Below, one piece after another: positions 17,084 to 25,356 of a DNA stretch of 64,000 bases. The stretch is from Bog-473 sp963788585. GTDB lineage: Bacteria > Actinomycetota > Acidimicrobiia > Acidimicrobiales > RAAP-2. The notes under the pieces were generated by a model. That model was not told where the DNA came from, ran no database searches, and was given only the letters and a program-made list of their open reading frames with translations. The DNA is taken from NCBI GenBank assembly GCA_963788585.1, contig CAWBHA010000006.1, forward strand, positions 1 to 64,000. The letters are read 5' to 3'. The position numbers were made by a program, and so were the translations under genes. Numbering within the stretch: position 1 is the stretch's first letter; each line of letters begins with the position of its first letter.

Positions 17084-17207
17084 CCTGGACCAGGGCCGAC
17101 GCGGCTCCCGTTGGCACTAGAATGATTCGGCGGTCGAGGTGCCCCATGCGTCTGGGCGTAGGGGCCCGGAACGCCAGGGTGCGGGCCGGGTGTGAAGAGG
17201 AGTTCTC

Positions 17208-17414
17208 GTGAAAAAGGGTCGCCATCGGCGCTTCGAGGAAGCGCGCAGCCTGAAGCGGTCTTCCACGGAGTCCACGGGACGGTGCGAGGAATGCGGGGCC
17301 GAGCCGGATGACGTCCATGCTTCGTGGTGCCTCGCTGAAGAGGACAAGTACGACCGCATCCTCGGCTCGACGCCGGCGCCCTCGCAGTCGGACGACGACC
17401 CCCTGAACGACTAG
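17208..17414 (+). CDS. small Cys-containing protein of unknown function
   Basis: 68 residues, starting with GTG after an AGGAG ribosome-binding site. The N-terminus is basic (KKGRHRRFEEARSLKR). The centre has CEECGAEPDDVHASWC, a possible zinc-knuckle-like arrangement, and the tail is acidic. A TAGAAT -10 box at 17118-17123 would give a leader of about 78 nt. Its end overlaps the 3' end of the minus-strand gene that follows by 4 nt. Confidence 0.65.
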   Translation: MKKGRHRRFEEARSLKRSSTESTGRCEECGAEPDDVHASWCLAEEDKYDRILGSTPAPSQSDDDPLND

Positions 17415-18256
17415 TTCTCGGACGAGTTCTCGCCGGCTCTCGCCAGCCGTTCCCGCGCCGAATCGGCACCCGGAACGGCCCGGCCGATCAGTTCGCCGCT
17501 GTGCCTCCGCCTGCGTCCGCGCGTGCGCAGTGCAGGGTGGGGGAGCGCGACGCCCTTCGTCCGCAACCGGTCACGCTCACGCACCATCATCACGAAGCGG
17601 TCGTAGACCTTGGAGCCGACCATCTTCGCGAGCTCAGGTCCCATCTCCTCGTACACCGGCTTCGTTCCGACGAAGGCCTCCGGCGACTCGGTGCACCACC
17701 AGTGGAACTCGCGTCCGCCCTTGCCCCAGTGGCGTCGGTCCCACTGCCGGATGACCGAGGTGACGTGCCCGTCCTCGTCGTCCACCTGGTCCTCGCGGCG
17801 CAGCGGGAGCTGCCAGCAGACCTCGGGCTTCAACGTCATCGGGTTGACGCCGCGCCGCACCGCAGCGATGTGGAAGGCGCACCCTGCGCCGGCCGCGAAC
17901 CCGGGCCGGTTCAAGAAGATGCACGCGTCGTCGACCAGGCGGGTGACGGTCTCCCCGTGCTTGTTGGTGTGCACGACGGACTTCTTGGTCCCGTGGAATT
18001 GCCAATCCTCGGGTGACAGCGTGGCGGCGGCCTTCTCGACCCGGCGGGCGTCCTTCTTGTCCACCAGGTGTGCGCCGTAGCTGCAGCAGCCCTGGACCAA
18101 TTCGGGTGCGGGGCCGGTGAGGACCCCCTGGCACCCGTTGCCGAAGATGCAGGTCCAGTTGCTGGTGAGGAACGTCGCGTCGAAGACCCACGTGCGCTCC
18201 TCGTCCTCGTCCTCGAAGCTGATCCACTCGTGCGTCTCGGTCGGCATGCGGGCCAC
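17411..18256 (-). CDS. Cys-rich metal-chelating-type protein (YkgJ/DUF3109-like)
   Basis: 281 residues with eight or more well-spaced Cys: CIFGNGCQGV, QGCCSYGAHL, DACIFLNRP, AGCAFHIAAV, EVCWQLPL and WWCTESPE. The CIFLN...CAFH pattern is like the YkgJ/DUF3109 group thought to bind iron-sulfur clusters or zinc. The start is set at GTG 18256 because TAGGGT lies 7 nt upstream (18264-18269 on this strand); ATG 18247 is the alternative. It is divergent from the NfuA-like gene, which may hint at a role in Fe-S metabolism (inference). Confidence 0.75.
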   Translation of the reverse strand: MARMPTETHEWISFEDEDEERTWVFDATFLTSNWTCIFGNGCQGVLTGPAPELVQGCCSYGAHLVDKKDARRVEKAAATLSPEDWQFHGTKKSVVHTNKHGETVTRLVDDACIFLNRPGFAAGAGCAFHIAAVRRGVNPMTLKPEVCWQLPLRREDQVDDEDGHVTSVIRQWDRRHWGKGGREFHWWCTESPEAFVGTKPVYEEMGPELAKMVGSKVYDRFVMMVRERDRLRTKGVALPHPALRTRGRRRRHSGELIGRAVPGADSARERLARAGENSSEN

Positions 18257-18379
18257 GCCGAGGACCCTACAGCGCGCTGCGACCGACGTCGAGGCAGCCC
18301 AGCGGGGCGCCCCACCCCGGGTGCGCTCGCCCGCTCGCCCGGTGGTCGTGGCGCACCCGCCACGCCGTAGACTGACCCC

Positions 18380-19040
18380 ATGGCAACGACCACCGAAGAT
18401 CTGCAGGCCACGAGCCCCGTGGTTTCGCTCACGCCCGAGGCCTACCGGATCGTCAAGGAGGCGATCGAGCAGGAGCCGGACCCCGCCACCCTGGCTCTCT
18501 GGCTCGAGGTGCGCGGCGTGCAGGCCGGCACCTTCCTCTACGACCTCTACTTCCAGGCGGTGTCGGACGCCGACGACGGCGACGTCCGCCACGCCCAGGA
18601 GGCGCTCGACATCGTCGTGCCGGCCGACAGCGTCGACCGCCTGCCGCGGCGCCCGCCTCGAGTGGTCCGACGAGAACGGCGGGGGACTGGTCCTCGTCAA
18701 CCCCAACACGCCCACACCCGAGGAGGCGGCACCGGGTGTCCCCCCCGACGTCCTGTCCGCCGGCATCGCGGGGCCGCTCGCCCGACGCGTCGTCGCGGTA
18801 CTCGAGCAGGCGGTCAACCCGTCCATCGCCAGCCACGGCGGTCGCGCCGACCTCGTCGCGCTGAACGAGGACGACGGCACGGCGTACCTCCGTCTGTCGG
18901 GAGGCTGCCAGGGTTGCGCCATGTCGCAGATGACGCTGCGTCAGGGCATCGAGACGACGCTGCTCGAAGAGGTGCCCGAGCTGGCTCGCGTGCTCGACGT
19001 CACCGACCACGGAAGTGGGGAGAACCCCTTCTACAGCTGA
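18380..19040 (+). CDS. nfuA: NfuA-like Fe-S carrier (frame broken once)
   Basis: The first part is an A-type (IscA-like, degenerate) domain: VSLTPEAYRIVKEAIEQEPD and LWLEVRGVQAGTFLYDLYFQ. The second is a NifU C-terminal domain with ADLVALNEDDGTAYLRLSGG followed by the CxxC cluster site GGCQGCAMSQMTLRQGIE. This order is that of NfuA, which carries 4Fe-4S clusters to target enzymes. The frame changes at about 18645, between VPADSVDRL and ARLEWSDENGGG; dropping one base restores about 219 residues. TAGACT at 18368-18373 is 6 nt before the ATG, so probably leaderless. Confidence 0.85.
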
Positions 19041-19118
19041 GGGCTCCCGGCCCGGGGACCGGGTCCGAAGCCGTCCGAGGGCTGAAGATGCCCGTATGGC
19101 GTCCGGTAGCGTTGGCTC

Positions 19119-20342
19119 GTGCTGCGCTTCCTGACTGCGGGTGAGTCCCATGGGCGCGCCCTCGTCGTGATCGTCGAGGGGCTGCCCGCCGGGCTGCCCG
19201 TGGAGGCGTCGGACGTCGCCGGGGAATTGGCCCGGCGCCGCCTCGGCTACGGACGCGGCCCGCGCATGCGCTTCGAGGCCGACGAGATCACCCTCCTCGG
19301 GGGCATCCGGCACGGCCGCACCCTCGGCTCGCCGGTCGCCATCGAGATCGCCAACACCGAGTGGCCGAAGTGGGCCGAGGAGATGTCGCCCGAGCCCGGC
19401 GCCCCCTCCAAGGTGCTGACCCAGCCGCGCCCGGGGCACGCGGACCTGCCGGGGATGCTCAAGTACGGCTTCGAGGACGCGCGCGACGTGCTCGAGCGCG
19501 CCTCGGCCCGGGAGACCGCGGCCCGGGTGGCCGCCGGCACGCTGGCCAAGCTGGTGCTCGTCCAGCTGGGCATGTCCATCGTGAGCCACATCGTGGCGCT
19601 CGGCGACGCCGCCACCGGCCCGGACAGCCCGCGGCCGGGCCCGGCCGACCTCGAGAAGGTCGACGAGAGCGCCGTGCGCTGCTTCGACCCCGCCGCCGAG
19701 AGGGCGATGATCGCCGCCGTCAAGGCCGCCGCCAAGGAGGGTGACTCGCTCGGGGGCGTCGCCGAGGTCCTGGCCTACGGCGTCCCCGTCGGCCTCGGCA
19801 GCCACGTGCACTGGGATCGCAAGCTCGACGCCAACCTCGCCCAGGCGCTGATGTCGATCCAGGCCGTCAAGGCCGTCGAGATCGGCGAGGGCTGGGACAA
19901 CGCGTCGCGCCGCGGCTCGGAGGCCCACGACGCCATCGTCTACGACGAGTCGGAGGGCTACGTCCGGCCGACGGACCGGGCGGGCGGGATCGAGGGCGGG
20001 ATCTCCAACGGCGCCCTGCTCGTGGCGCGGGTGGCGATGAAGCCGCTGGCCACGCTCAACCGGCCCGTCCTCGAGACGGTGGACATGGCCACGAAGGAGT
20101 CGACGGTGAGCTTTCGCGAGCGCACCGACGTGACGGCCGTACCGGCGATGGGCGTGGTCGCCGAGTCGATGACGGCCCTGGTGCTGGCCAACGAGGCGCT
20201 GCGCAAATTCGGCGGGGACTCGCTGGCCGAGACGGTGCGCAACCGGGACGGCTTCCTGGCCTCGCTGGGCACGACGCCCTCGGCGGCCGTCGGCGGTGTC
20301 GCCGACGCCGGTGCGGCCGGTCCCGGCAGCGCGGCGGGATGA
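19119..20342 (+). CDS. aroC: chorismate synthase
   Basis: 407 residues, making chorismate from 5-enolpyruvylshikimate-3-phosphate with reduced FMN. Family signatures GESHGRALVVIVEGLPAGLP, RRRLGYGRGPRMRFEADE, GHADLPGMLKYGFEDARD and the C-terminal SGA-less but typical GGISNGALLVARVAMKP region are present. The GTG start lies 6 nt after TAGCGT (19107-19112), a leaderless arrangement. Its stop overlaps the aroK start, opening a tight four-gene shikimate run. Confidence 0.95.
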   Translation: MLRFLTAGESHGRALVVIVEGLPAGLPVEASDVAGELARRRLGYGRGPRMRFEADEITLLGGIRHGRTLGSPVAIEIANTEWPKWAEEMSPEPGAPSKVLTQPRPGHADLPGMLKYGFEDARDVLERASARETAARVAAGTLAKLVLVQLGMSIVSHIVALGDAATGPDSPRPGPADLEKVDESAVRCFDPAAERAMIAAVKAAAKEGDSLGGVAEVLAYGVPVGLGSHVHWDRKLDANLAQALMSIQAVKAVEIGEGWDNASRRGSEAHDAIVYDESEGYVRPTDRAGGIEGGISNGALLVARVAMKPLATLNRPVLETVDMATKESTVSFRERTDVTAVPAMGVVAESMTALVLANEALRKFGGDSLAETVRNRDGFLASLGTTPSAAVGGVADAGAAGPGSAAG

Positions 20343-20851
20343 CCCCGCGCATCCTGCTGGTCGGGATGATGGGCGCCGGCAAGACGACGACTGGGGCCCT
20401 GGTGGCCCGCACGCTGGGATGGGGCTACCGGGACTCCGATGCCGACGTCGCGGCGACGACCGGGCTCAGCGTGCCCGACCTGTTCGCCCGCGACGGTGAG
20501 GCGGCCTTCCGCCGGGCGGAGGCCCAGGTGCTGGCCGACGCGTGTGCCGACCCGGAGCCGTCGGTCGTCTCCGTGGCGGGCGGGGCCGTCCTGAGCGAGG
20601 ACAACCGCCGGCTCATCTCGTGCAGCGGCATCGTCGTCTGGCTGCGGGCGCGCCCCGAGACGTTGGCGGCGCGGGTCGGCGACGGCGTCGGACGGCCGTT
20701 GCTCGGCAGCGACCCCGCCGAGGCGATCGTGCGCCTGGCCGAGGTGCGCGCCCCGCTCTACGCCAAGCTGGCCGACCTCGTGATCGACGTCGACGACCTC
20801 ACGCCGGCGGAGGTGGTCGGGCGCATCGTCGCGGTCGCCCCGGCCGAGTGA
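20339..20851 (+). CDS. aroK: shikimate kinase
   Basis: 170 residues. The Walker A motif GMMGAGKTTTGALVART, DSDADVAATTGLSVPDLF (shikimate and Mg binding), FRRAEAQVL and SVAGGAVLSEDNRR are all in place. It phosphorylates shikimate at the 3-hydroxyl with ATP. It overlaps aroC by 4 nt and aroB by 4 nt (GTGA), so the enzymes are likely translated in a coupled way. Confidence 0.95.
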   Translation: MTPRILLVGMMGAGKTTTGALVARTLGWGYRDSDADVAATTGLSVPDLFARDGEAAFRRAEAQVLADACADPEPSVVSVAGGAVLSEDNRRLISCSGIVVWLRARPETLAARVGDGVGRPLLGSDPAEAIVRLAEVRAPLYAKLADLVIDVDDLTPAEVVGRIVAVAPAE

Positions 20852-21900
20852 GCCCGACGATGCGCGCCCTCTCCGTCGACCTCGCCGAGCGCAGCTACCC
20901 GATCCTCGTCGGCGCCGGCGCGCGCCACGAGCTCGCGCGCTTCGTCCCGCCGGGCGCCAGGTCCGCCGCCGTCGTCACCCAGCAGGCCGTCGCCGACGCC
21001 GGGTGGCTGGAGGGGCTCGACCCCGGCGTGCCGGCCGAGGTCTGCATCATCCCCGACGGCGAGGACGCCAAGACGCTCGCCACCGTCGAGGACCTGGCGC
21101 GCCGCTTCGCCCGCGGCGGCCTCTCGCGGGCCGACGTCGTGGTCGCCGTGGGCGGCGGCATCGTCACCGACGTCGCCGGCTTCGCGGCGGCCACCTACCA
21201 CCGCGGCACGGCCTACGTGAACGTCGCCACGTCCCTGCTGGCGCAGGTCGACGCGGCCATCGGCGGCAAGACCGGTGTCAACCTGCCCGAGGGCAAGAAC
21301 CTCGTCGGCGCCTTCTGGCAGCCCGAGGCGGTGCTGTGCGACACCGAGACGCTGTCGTCGCTCCCGCCCCGGGAGTGGGCCTGCGGGCGGGGGGAGGTCG
21401 CCAAGTACGCGTTCCTGGGCGACGCCCCCCGGGCCGACCAGCCCATCGAGGAGCAGGTGGCGCGCTGCGCGGGCATCAAGGCCGCGATCGTCGCCGAGGA
21501 CGAGCACGAGGGCGGCCGCCGCATGGTCCTCAACTACGGCCACACGCTCGCGCACGCGCTCGAGGGCGCCGCGCTGGCGGACCACCACGACTGGGACGTG
21601 CGTCACGGCGAGGCCGTGGCCATCGGGCTCCTGTTCGCCGCGCTGCTGGCGGAGCGCCTGGGGCGCATCGACGCGGCACGCGTCGAGGAGCACCGCCGCG
21701 TCATCGGCAGCTTCGACCTCCCGACCGACCTGCCCCGCGGCGCCGGCGCCGGGGAGCTCGTGACCTTCATGGAGCGCGACAAGAAGGCGCAGCAGGACCT
21801 CACCTTCGTCCTCGACGGCCCCGAGGGCGTGGAGCCGGTGCGTGGCGTCGCCACCGGCGAGGTGGTCGCTACCCTGGCGGCCATGGGTGCGGGGACGTGA
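20848..21900 (+). CDS. aroB: 3-dehydroquinate synthase
   Basis: 350 residues. The NAD-binding GGGIVTDVAGFAAATYHRGT, metal and substrate region TSLLAQVDAAIGGKTGVNLP, GAFWQPEAVLCDTETL, and metal ligands in NYGHTLAHALEG and RHGEAVAIGL are seen. It converts DAHP to 3-dehydroquinate. The GTG overlapping the aroK stop is chosen; an ATG four codons later is the alternative. Confidence 0.95.
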   Translation: MSPTMRALSVDLAERSYPILVGAGARHELARFVPPGARSAAVVTQQAVADAGWLEGLDPGVPAEVCIIPDGEDAKTLATVEDLARRFARGGLSRADVVVAVGGGIVTDVAGFAAATYHRGTAYVNVATSLLAQVDAAIGGKTGVNLPEGKNLVGAFWQPEAVLCDTETLSSLPPREWACGRGEVAKYAFLGDAPRADQPIEEQVARCAGIKAAIVAEDEHEGGRRMVLNYGHTLAHALEGAALADHHDWDVRHGEAVAIGLLFAALLAERLGRIDAARVEEHRRVIGSFDLPTDLPRGAGAGELVTFMERDKKAQQDLTFVLDGPEGVEPVRGVATGEVVATLAAMGAGT

Positions 21901-22349
21901 GCCTGGTGGTGCTCCTCTCGGGGCCCAACCTGAATCTGCTGGGCGAACGCGAGCCGCACATCTACGGGACCGAGGCGCTGGCCGGCTACGTCACGCGGGC
22001 CGAGGAGGCAGCCGGCCGCCACGGGCTGGCGCTCGAGCACGTCCAGTCCAACCACGAGGGCGCGCTCATCGATGCGGTCCACGCCGCCCGCGGCCGAGCG
22101 GACGCCCTCGTGATCAACGCCGGTGCGCTCAGCCACACGTCGTGGTCGCTGCACGACGCCGTGGCCGCGTTCGAGGGTCCCGTCGTCGAGCTGCACATCT
22201 CCAACCCCGCCGCCCGCGAGCCGTTCCGGCACACGTCGGTGCTCGCTCCCGTGGCGTCGGGGCTCGTCGCCGGCTTCGGCGCGCTGGGCTACGAGCTGGC
22301 CGTCGACGCCGTCGCGGCGCTACTCCACACCGGAGGCGCAGGAACGTGA
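21897..22349 (+). CDS. aroQ: type II 3-dehydroquinate dehydratase
   Basis: 150 residues. SGPNLNLLGEREPHIYG carries the catalytic Tyr and the flexible lid, NAGALSHTSWSLHDAV binds substrate and ELHISNPAAREPFRHTS carries the catalytic His. The dodecameric type II enzyme is usual in actinobacteria. GTG overlaps the aroB stop. Its own stop codon lies inside the first copy of a 15-bp tandem repeat. Confidence 0.95.
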   Translation: MSLVVLLSGPNLNLLGEREPHIYGTEALAGYVTRAEEAAGRHGLALEHVQSNHEGALIDAVHAARGRADALVINAGALSHTSWSLHDAVAAFEGPVVELHISNPAAREPFRHTSVLAPVASGLVAGFGALGYELAVDAVAALLHTGGAGT

Positions 22350-22426
22350 CGCACAGGAACGTGACGCACGGGAACGTGACGCACGACGGGAACGTGACGC
22401 ACGGGAACGTGACGCACGGGAACGTG
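22340..22426. repeat. 15-bp tandem repeat between aroQ and the peptidase gene
   Basis: Five full units (AGGAACGTGACGCAC twice, then GGGAACGTGACGCAC three times) and one partial unit. A 3-bp insertion (GAC) separates units 3 and 4. The first unit contains the aroQ TGA; the last partial unit runs into the GGAGGAAGG ribosome-binding site of the next gene. Each unit carries a TGA in the aroQ frame, while one other frame stays open across the array into the peptidase gene. Confidence 0.9.
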
Positions 22427-22440
22427 GAGGAAGGATTGCC

Positions 22441-23625
22441 ATGAGTACGACCGCACTGGCCAACCCGTACACACCGGGCAACGAGGCGCTCCCGCCCATC
22501 ACGGTCACGGGCCGCCTCGATCGGCTGCGCGCCACCTTCGACGAGCACGAGGTCGACGCCCTCATCGTCACCACGCTGGCCAACGTCCGGTACCTGACCG
22601 GCTTCTCGGGCTCGGCCGGCATCCTCACCGTGACCCGGGACGCCGCGCTCCTCACGACCGACGGGCGCTACCGGACCCAGTCGGCCGAGCAGCTGGAGCG
22701 GGCGGGCGCCGCCCGGGTCGAGATCGTCATCGGCCCCGCGAGCGAGCAGCGCAACGCGGCCCGCGCCCTGGTCACCGGCGGCGGCGGCGCGGGCGCCACG
22801 GCCGGCGCGGCCCCCCGCGTCGGCCTCGAGGGCGACAACGTGACCTGGAACGCCCAGCGCACCTGGGCCACCCTGCTCGAGACCGTCGACCTCGTCGCCA
22901 CGACCAACGTCGTCGAGGCCCTGCGCGCCCGCAAGGACGCGGCGGAGATCGCCCGCATGGAGCGGGCCGCCGCCATCGCCGACGCCGCGCTCTTCGAGGT
23001 GCTGCCGCTCATGGGTCAGGGCGTCACCGAGGAGCACTTCGCGCTCGAGCTCGATACGGCCATGCGCCGCGGCGGAGCCGAGAGCACCGCCTTCGAGACG
23101 ATCGTCGCGGCGGGGGAGAACTCGGCCAAGCCGCACCACCAGCCGGGCGGCCGGCGCATCGGCGAAGGGGACCCGGTCGTCGTCGACTTCGGCGCCACCT
23201 TCGAGGGGTACCGCTCCGACATGACGCGCACCTTCTGCGTGGACGCCGAGCCCGAGGGCGAGCTGGCCCGCATCTTCGACGTCGTGCGCACCTCGCAGGC
23301 CGCCGGCGCCGAGGCGGTGCGGCCGGGGGTCAGCGCCAAGGAGGTCGACGACGTCTGCCGCCGGATCATCGCCGACGCCGGCTGGGCCGAGCGCTTCGAG
23401 CACGGCACGGGCCACGGCGTCGGCCTCGATATCCACGAGGCCCCGACCGTCTCCCAGCTGGGCACTGCTATCCTCGCCCCCGGCTTCGTCGTCACCGTCG
23501 AGCCCGGTGTCTATGTTCCCGGGCACGGCGGCGTCCGCGTGGAGGACACCCTCGTCGTGACCGAGGACGGCGCACGCCCCCTGACCCGATTCACAAAGGA
23601 CATCCATGGCAGTCTCGACCAATGA
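22441..23625 (+). CDS. pepP: Xaa-Pro aminopeptidase (M24 family)
   Basis: 394 residues. An N-terminal creatinase-like domain (VRYLTGFSGSAGILTVTRDA) precedes a pita-bread catalytic domain. The five metal ligands are visible in VVVDFGATF, RSDMTRTFCV, HGTGHGVGLDIHE, VTVEPGVYVPG and GGVRVEDTLVV. It removes N-terminal residues preceding proline. This gene lies before efp in many bacteria, and its end overlaps efp by 20 nt here. GGAGGAAGG precedes the ATG. Confidence 0.92.
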   Translation: MSTTALANPYTPGNEALPPITVTGRLDRLRATFDEHEVDALIVTTLANVRYLTGFSGSAGILTVTRDAALLTTDGRYRTQSAEQLERAGAARVEIVIGPASEQRNAARALVTGGGGAGATAGAAPRVGLEGDNVTWNAQRTWATLLETVDLVATTNVVEALRARKDAAEIARMERAAAIADAALFEVLPLMGQGVTEEHFALELDTAMRRGGAESTAFETIVAAGENSAKPHHQPGGRRIGEGDPVVVDFGATFEGYRSDMTRTFCVDAEPEGELARIFDVVRTSQAAGAEAVRPGVSAKEVDDVCRRIIADAGWAERFEHGTGHGVGLDIHEAPTVSQLGTAILAPGFVVTVEPGVYVPGHGGVRVEDTLVVTEDGARPLTRFTKDIHGSLDQ

Positions 23626-24166
23626 CCTGAAGAACGGCATGAGCCTGGACCTCCCCGAGGGCCTGTTCAGCGTCGTCGAGTTCCAGCACGTGAAGCCCGG
23701 CAAGGGCGGCGCCTTCGTGCGCACCAAGCTGAAGAACGTCCGCAGCGGGGCGGTGATCGAGCGCACCTACCGGGCCGACGAGAAGCTCGAGCAGGCGATC
23801 ATCGAGAAGCGCGACATGCAGTTCCTCTACCGCGACGGCACCGACTTCGTCTTCATGGACACGACGACCTACGAGCAGATGAGTGCCGCGCCGGAGTCGC
23901 TCGGCGACTCGCCCAGCTACCTCAAGGAGGGCGACGAGGCCAACCTCCAGATGTACAACGGCGAGATCGTCGGGGTCGACCTCCCCGCCGCGGTGGAGCT
24001 GAGCGTGACCGAGACCGAGCCCGGGATCCAGGGCGACCGCGTCTCGGGCGCCCGCAAGGCGGCCACGCTCCAGACTGGTCTGGTCGTCCAGGTGCCGCTC
24101 TTCGTGAACACGGGCGACGCGATCAAGGTCGACACTCGTTCCGGCGAGTACCTGACCCGGGCCTGA
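23606..24166 (+). CDS. efp: elongation factor P
   Basis: 186 residues, three beta-barrel domains (KOW-like, OB and C-terminal). It rescues ribosomes stalled on polyproline. The loop HVKPGKGGAFVRTKL places a Lys at residue 33, the position that is modified in some bacteria; no modification enzyme gene is nearby. Ends with GDAIKVDTRSGEYLTRA, the family end signature. Confidence 0.97.
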   Translation: MAVSTNDLKNGMSLDLPEGLFSVVEFQHVKPGKGGAFVRTKLKNVRSGAVIERTYRADEKLEQAIIEKRDMQFLYRDGTDFVFMDTTTYEQMSAAPESLGDSPSYLKEGDEANLQMYNGEIVGVDLPAAVELSVTETEPGIQGDRVSGARKAATLQTGLVVQVPLFVNTGDAIKVDTRSGEYLTRA

Positions 24167-24218
24167 CGGCCCGGCCGCCTCGTCCGCCCGCCGGACCCGG
24201 AGCCGAGGCGACCCGCCC

Positions 24219-24662
24219 GTGTGCCCGCCACCGCCCCCTGCACCACCGCCCCCTCCACCGGAGGCCGCCCCGCGTCACCAGCAGCGTGAGCGCGCCCTGT
24301 CCCTCCTCTACGAGGCGGAGCTCAAGGGGGAGAGCCCGCTCGATGTCGTCGAGGCGCTGCCCGTCCCGCCCGATCCCTACGTCCGCACGCTCCTCGAGCG
24401 CGCCGTCGCCACCCGGGAGGTGGCCGACGACCGCATCGGCGCTGTCGCGGTCGGCTGGCCGCTCGAGCGCATGGCGGTGATCGACCGCCTCGTCTTGCGC
24501 CTCGCTGTGGGCGAGCTGCTCGACCCGGCGGGGCCGCCCACGGCGGTCGTGATCGACGAGGCGGTCGAGCTGGCCAAGACGTATTCGACCGAGGAATCGG
24601 GTGGCTTCGTGAACGGCATCCTGTCGTCGATCGCGGCCGACCTGGGCACCCGTTCGGCCTGA
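24219..24662 (+). CDS. nusB: transcription antitermination factor NusB
   Basis: 147 residues, all-helical RNA-binding protein of rRNA antitermination. HQQRERALSLLYEAELKGES, ERMAVIDRLVLRLAVGELL, then VIDEAVELAKTYSTEESGGF and VNGILSSIA match the family throughout. The N-terminus has an odd Pro-rich run (PPPPPAPPPPPPEA) after the GTG start, so a later start is possible but no good one is seen. The efp-nusB order is common. Confidence 0.93.
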   Translation: MCPPPPPAPPPPPPEAAPRHQQRERALSLLYEAELKGESPLDVVEALPVPPDPYVRTLLERAVATREVADDRIGAVAVGWPLERMAVIDRLVLRLAVGELLDPAGPPTAVVIDEAVELAKTYSTEESGGFVNGILSSIAADLGTRSA

Positions 24663-24725
24663 GGCGTGGCGGCGCGTCGTCCGGTTGCCCTCCCGCGGCC
24701 CTCCCGCGGTGCGACGCGGGCGCGC

Positions 24726-24783
24726 TAGAGTTGGGGTCTGACCGTGAAGTGAGTCCCGTGAGGCTCACACGGCAGGAGGAGCA
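24726..24783 (+). promoter_or_regulatory. pyr operon promoter and PyrR-binding RNA loop
   Basis: TAGAGT at 24726-24731 is a -10 box, giving a start near 24738. AGTCCCGTGAGGCT at 24752-24765 matches the PyrR-binding consensus ARUCCNGNGAGGYU at every fixed position. CCGT/ACGG (24742-24745 with 24769-24772) form the lower stem, GTG/CAC (24749-24751 with 24766-24768) the upper stem, with a GAA internal bulge between. The AGGAGGA ribosome-binding site follows at 24774-24780. PyrR bound to UMP would therefore hide the start of pyrR, a translational control known from mycobacteria. Confidence 0.85.
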
Positions 24784-25356
24784 GTGGCCGAACGCGAGCG
24801 CAGTCATACGCGACCCCTCGGGGGCGTGTTCGTGGCCCACTCCCAGGTCCTGACCTCCGCCGACGTCCAGCGCGCGCTGACGCGCATGGCCCACGAGATC
24901 GTCGAGCGCAACGGGGGCATCGGGGAGGTCGTCCTGGTCGGCCTGCAGACTGGCGGGGTCCCCCTGGCCACGAAGATGGCCGAGATCCTCTGTCAGATCG
25001 AGGCGGTCGACCGGCTCGACGTCGGCAGCCTCGACGTCGCCTTCTACCGCGACGACATCGGCCTGCGCCCCGTCCTGCCCGAGGCGGTGACCGACATCCC
25101 GGTCGACCTGGCCGGCCGGATCGTGGTGCTGGTGGACGACGTCCTCTTCACGGGGCGCACCATCCGGGCCGCCCTCAACGCGCTCAACGACTTCGGCCGG
25201 GCGCGGGCCATCCAGCTCGCTGTCATGGTCGACCGCGGCCACCGCGAGCTGCCGATCCGGCCCGACTTCGTGGGGAAGAACCTGCCCACCCGGCGCGAGG
25301 AGATGGTCGACGTCGGTGAGGACGGCGTCTGGATCGGCACCCTGGAGGAACGGTGA
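24784..25356 (+). CDS. pyrR: pyrimidine operon regulator / uracil phosphoribosyltransferase
   Basis: 190 residues, PRTase fold. The PRPP loop is VVLVDDVLFTGRTIRAALNA; LVGLQTGGVPLATKMAEIL and VDRGHRELPIRPDFVGKNLP are characteristic of PyrR. It binds the mRNA loop just upstream of its own gene when UMP is plentiful, and has weak UPRTase activity. GTG start, strong AGGAGGA. It overlaps pyrB by 4 nt and opens the pyr operon. Confidence 0.95.
   Translation: MAERERSHTRPLGGVFVAHSQVLTSADVQRALTRMAHEIVERNGGIGEVVLVGLQTGGVPLATKMAEILCQIEAVDRLDVGSLDVAFYRDDIGLRPVLPEAVTDIPVDLAGRIVVLVDDVLFTGRTIRAALNALNDFGRARAIQLAVMVDRGHRELPIRPDFVGKNLPTRREEMVDVGEDGVWIGTLEER

Noticed and set aside
22340..22426. CRISPR array
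   Set aside because: Units are 15 bp and contiguous, with no unique spacers and no cas genes.
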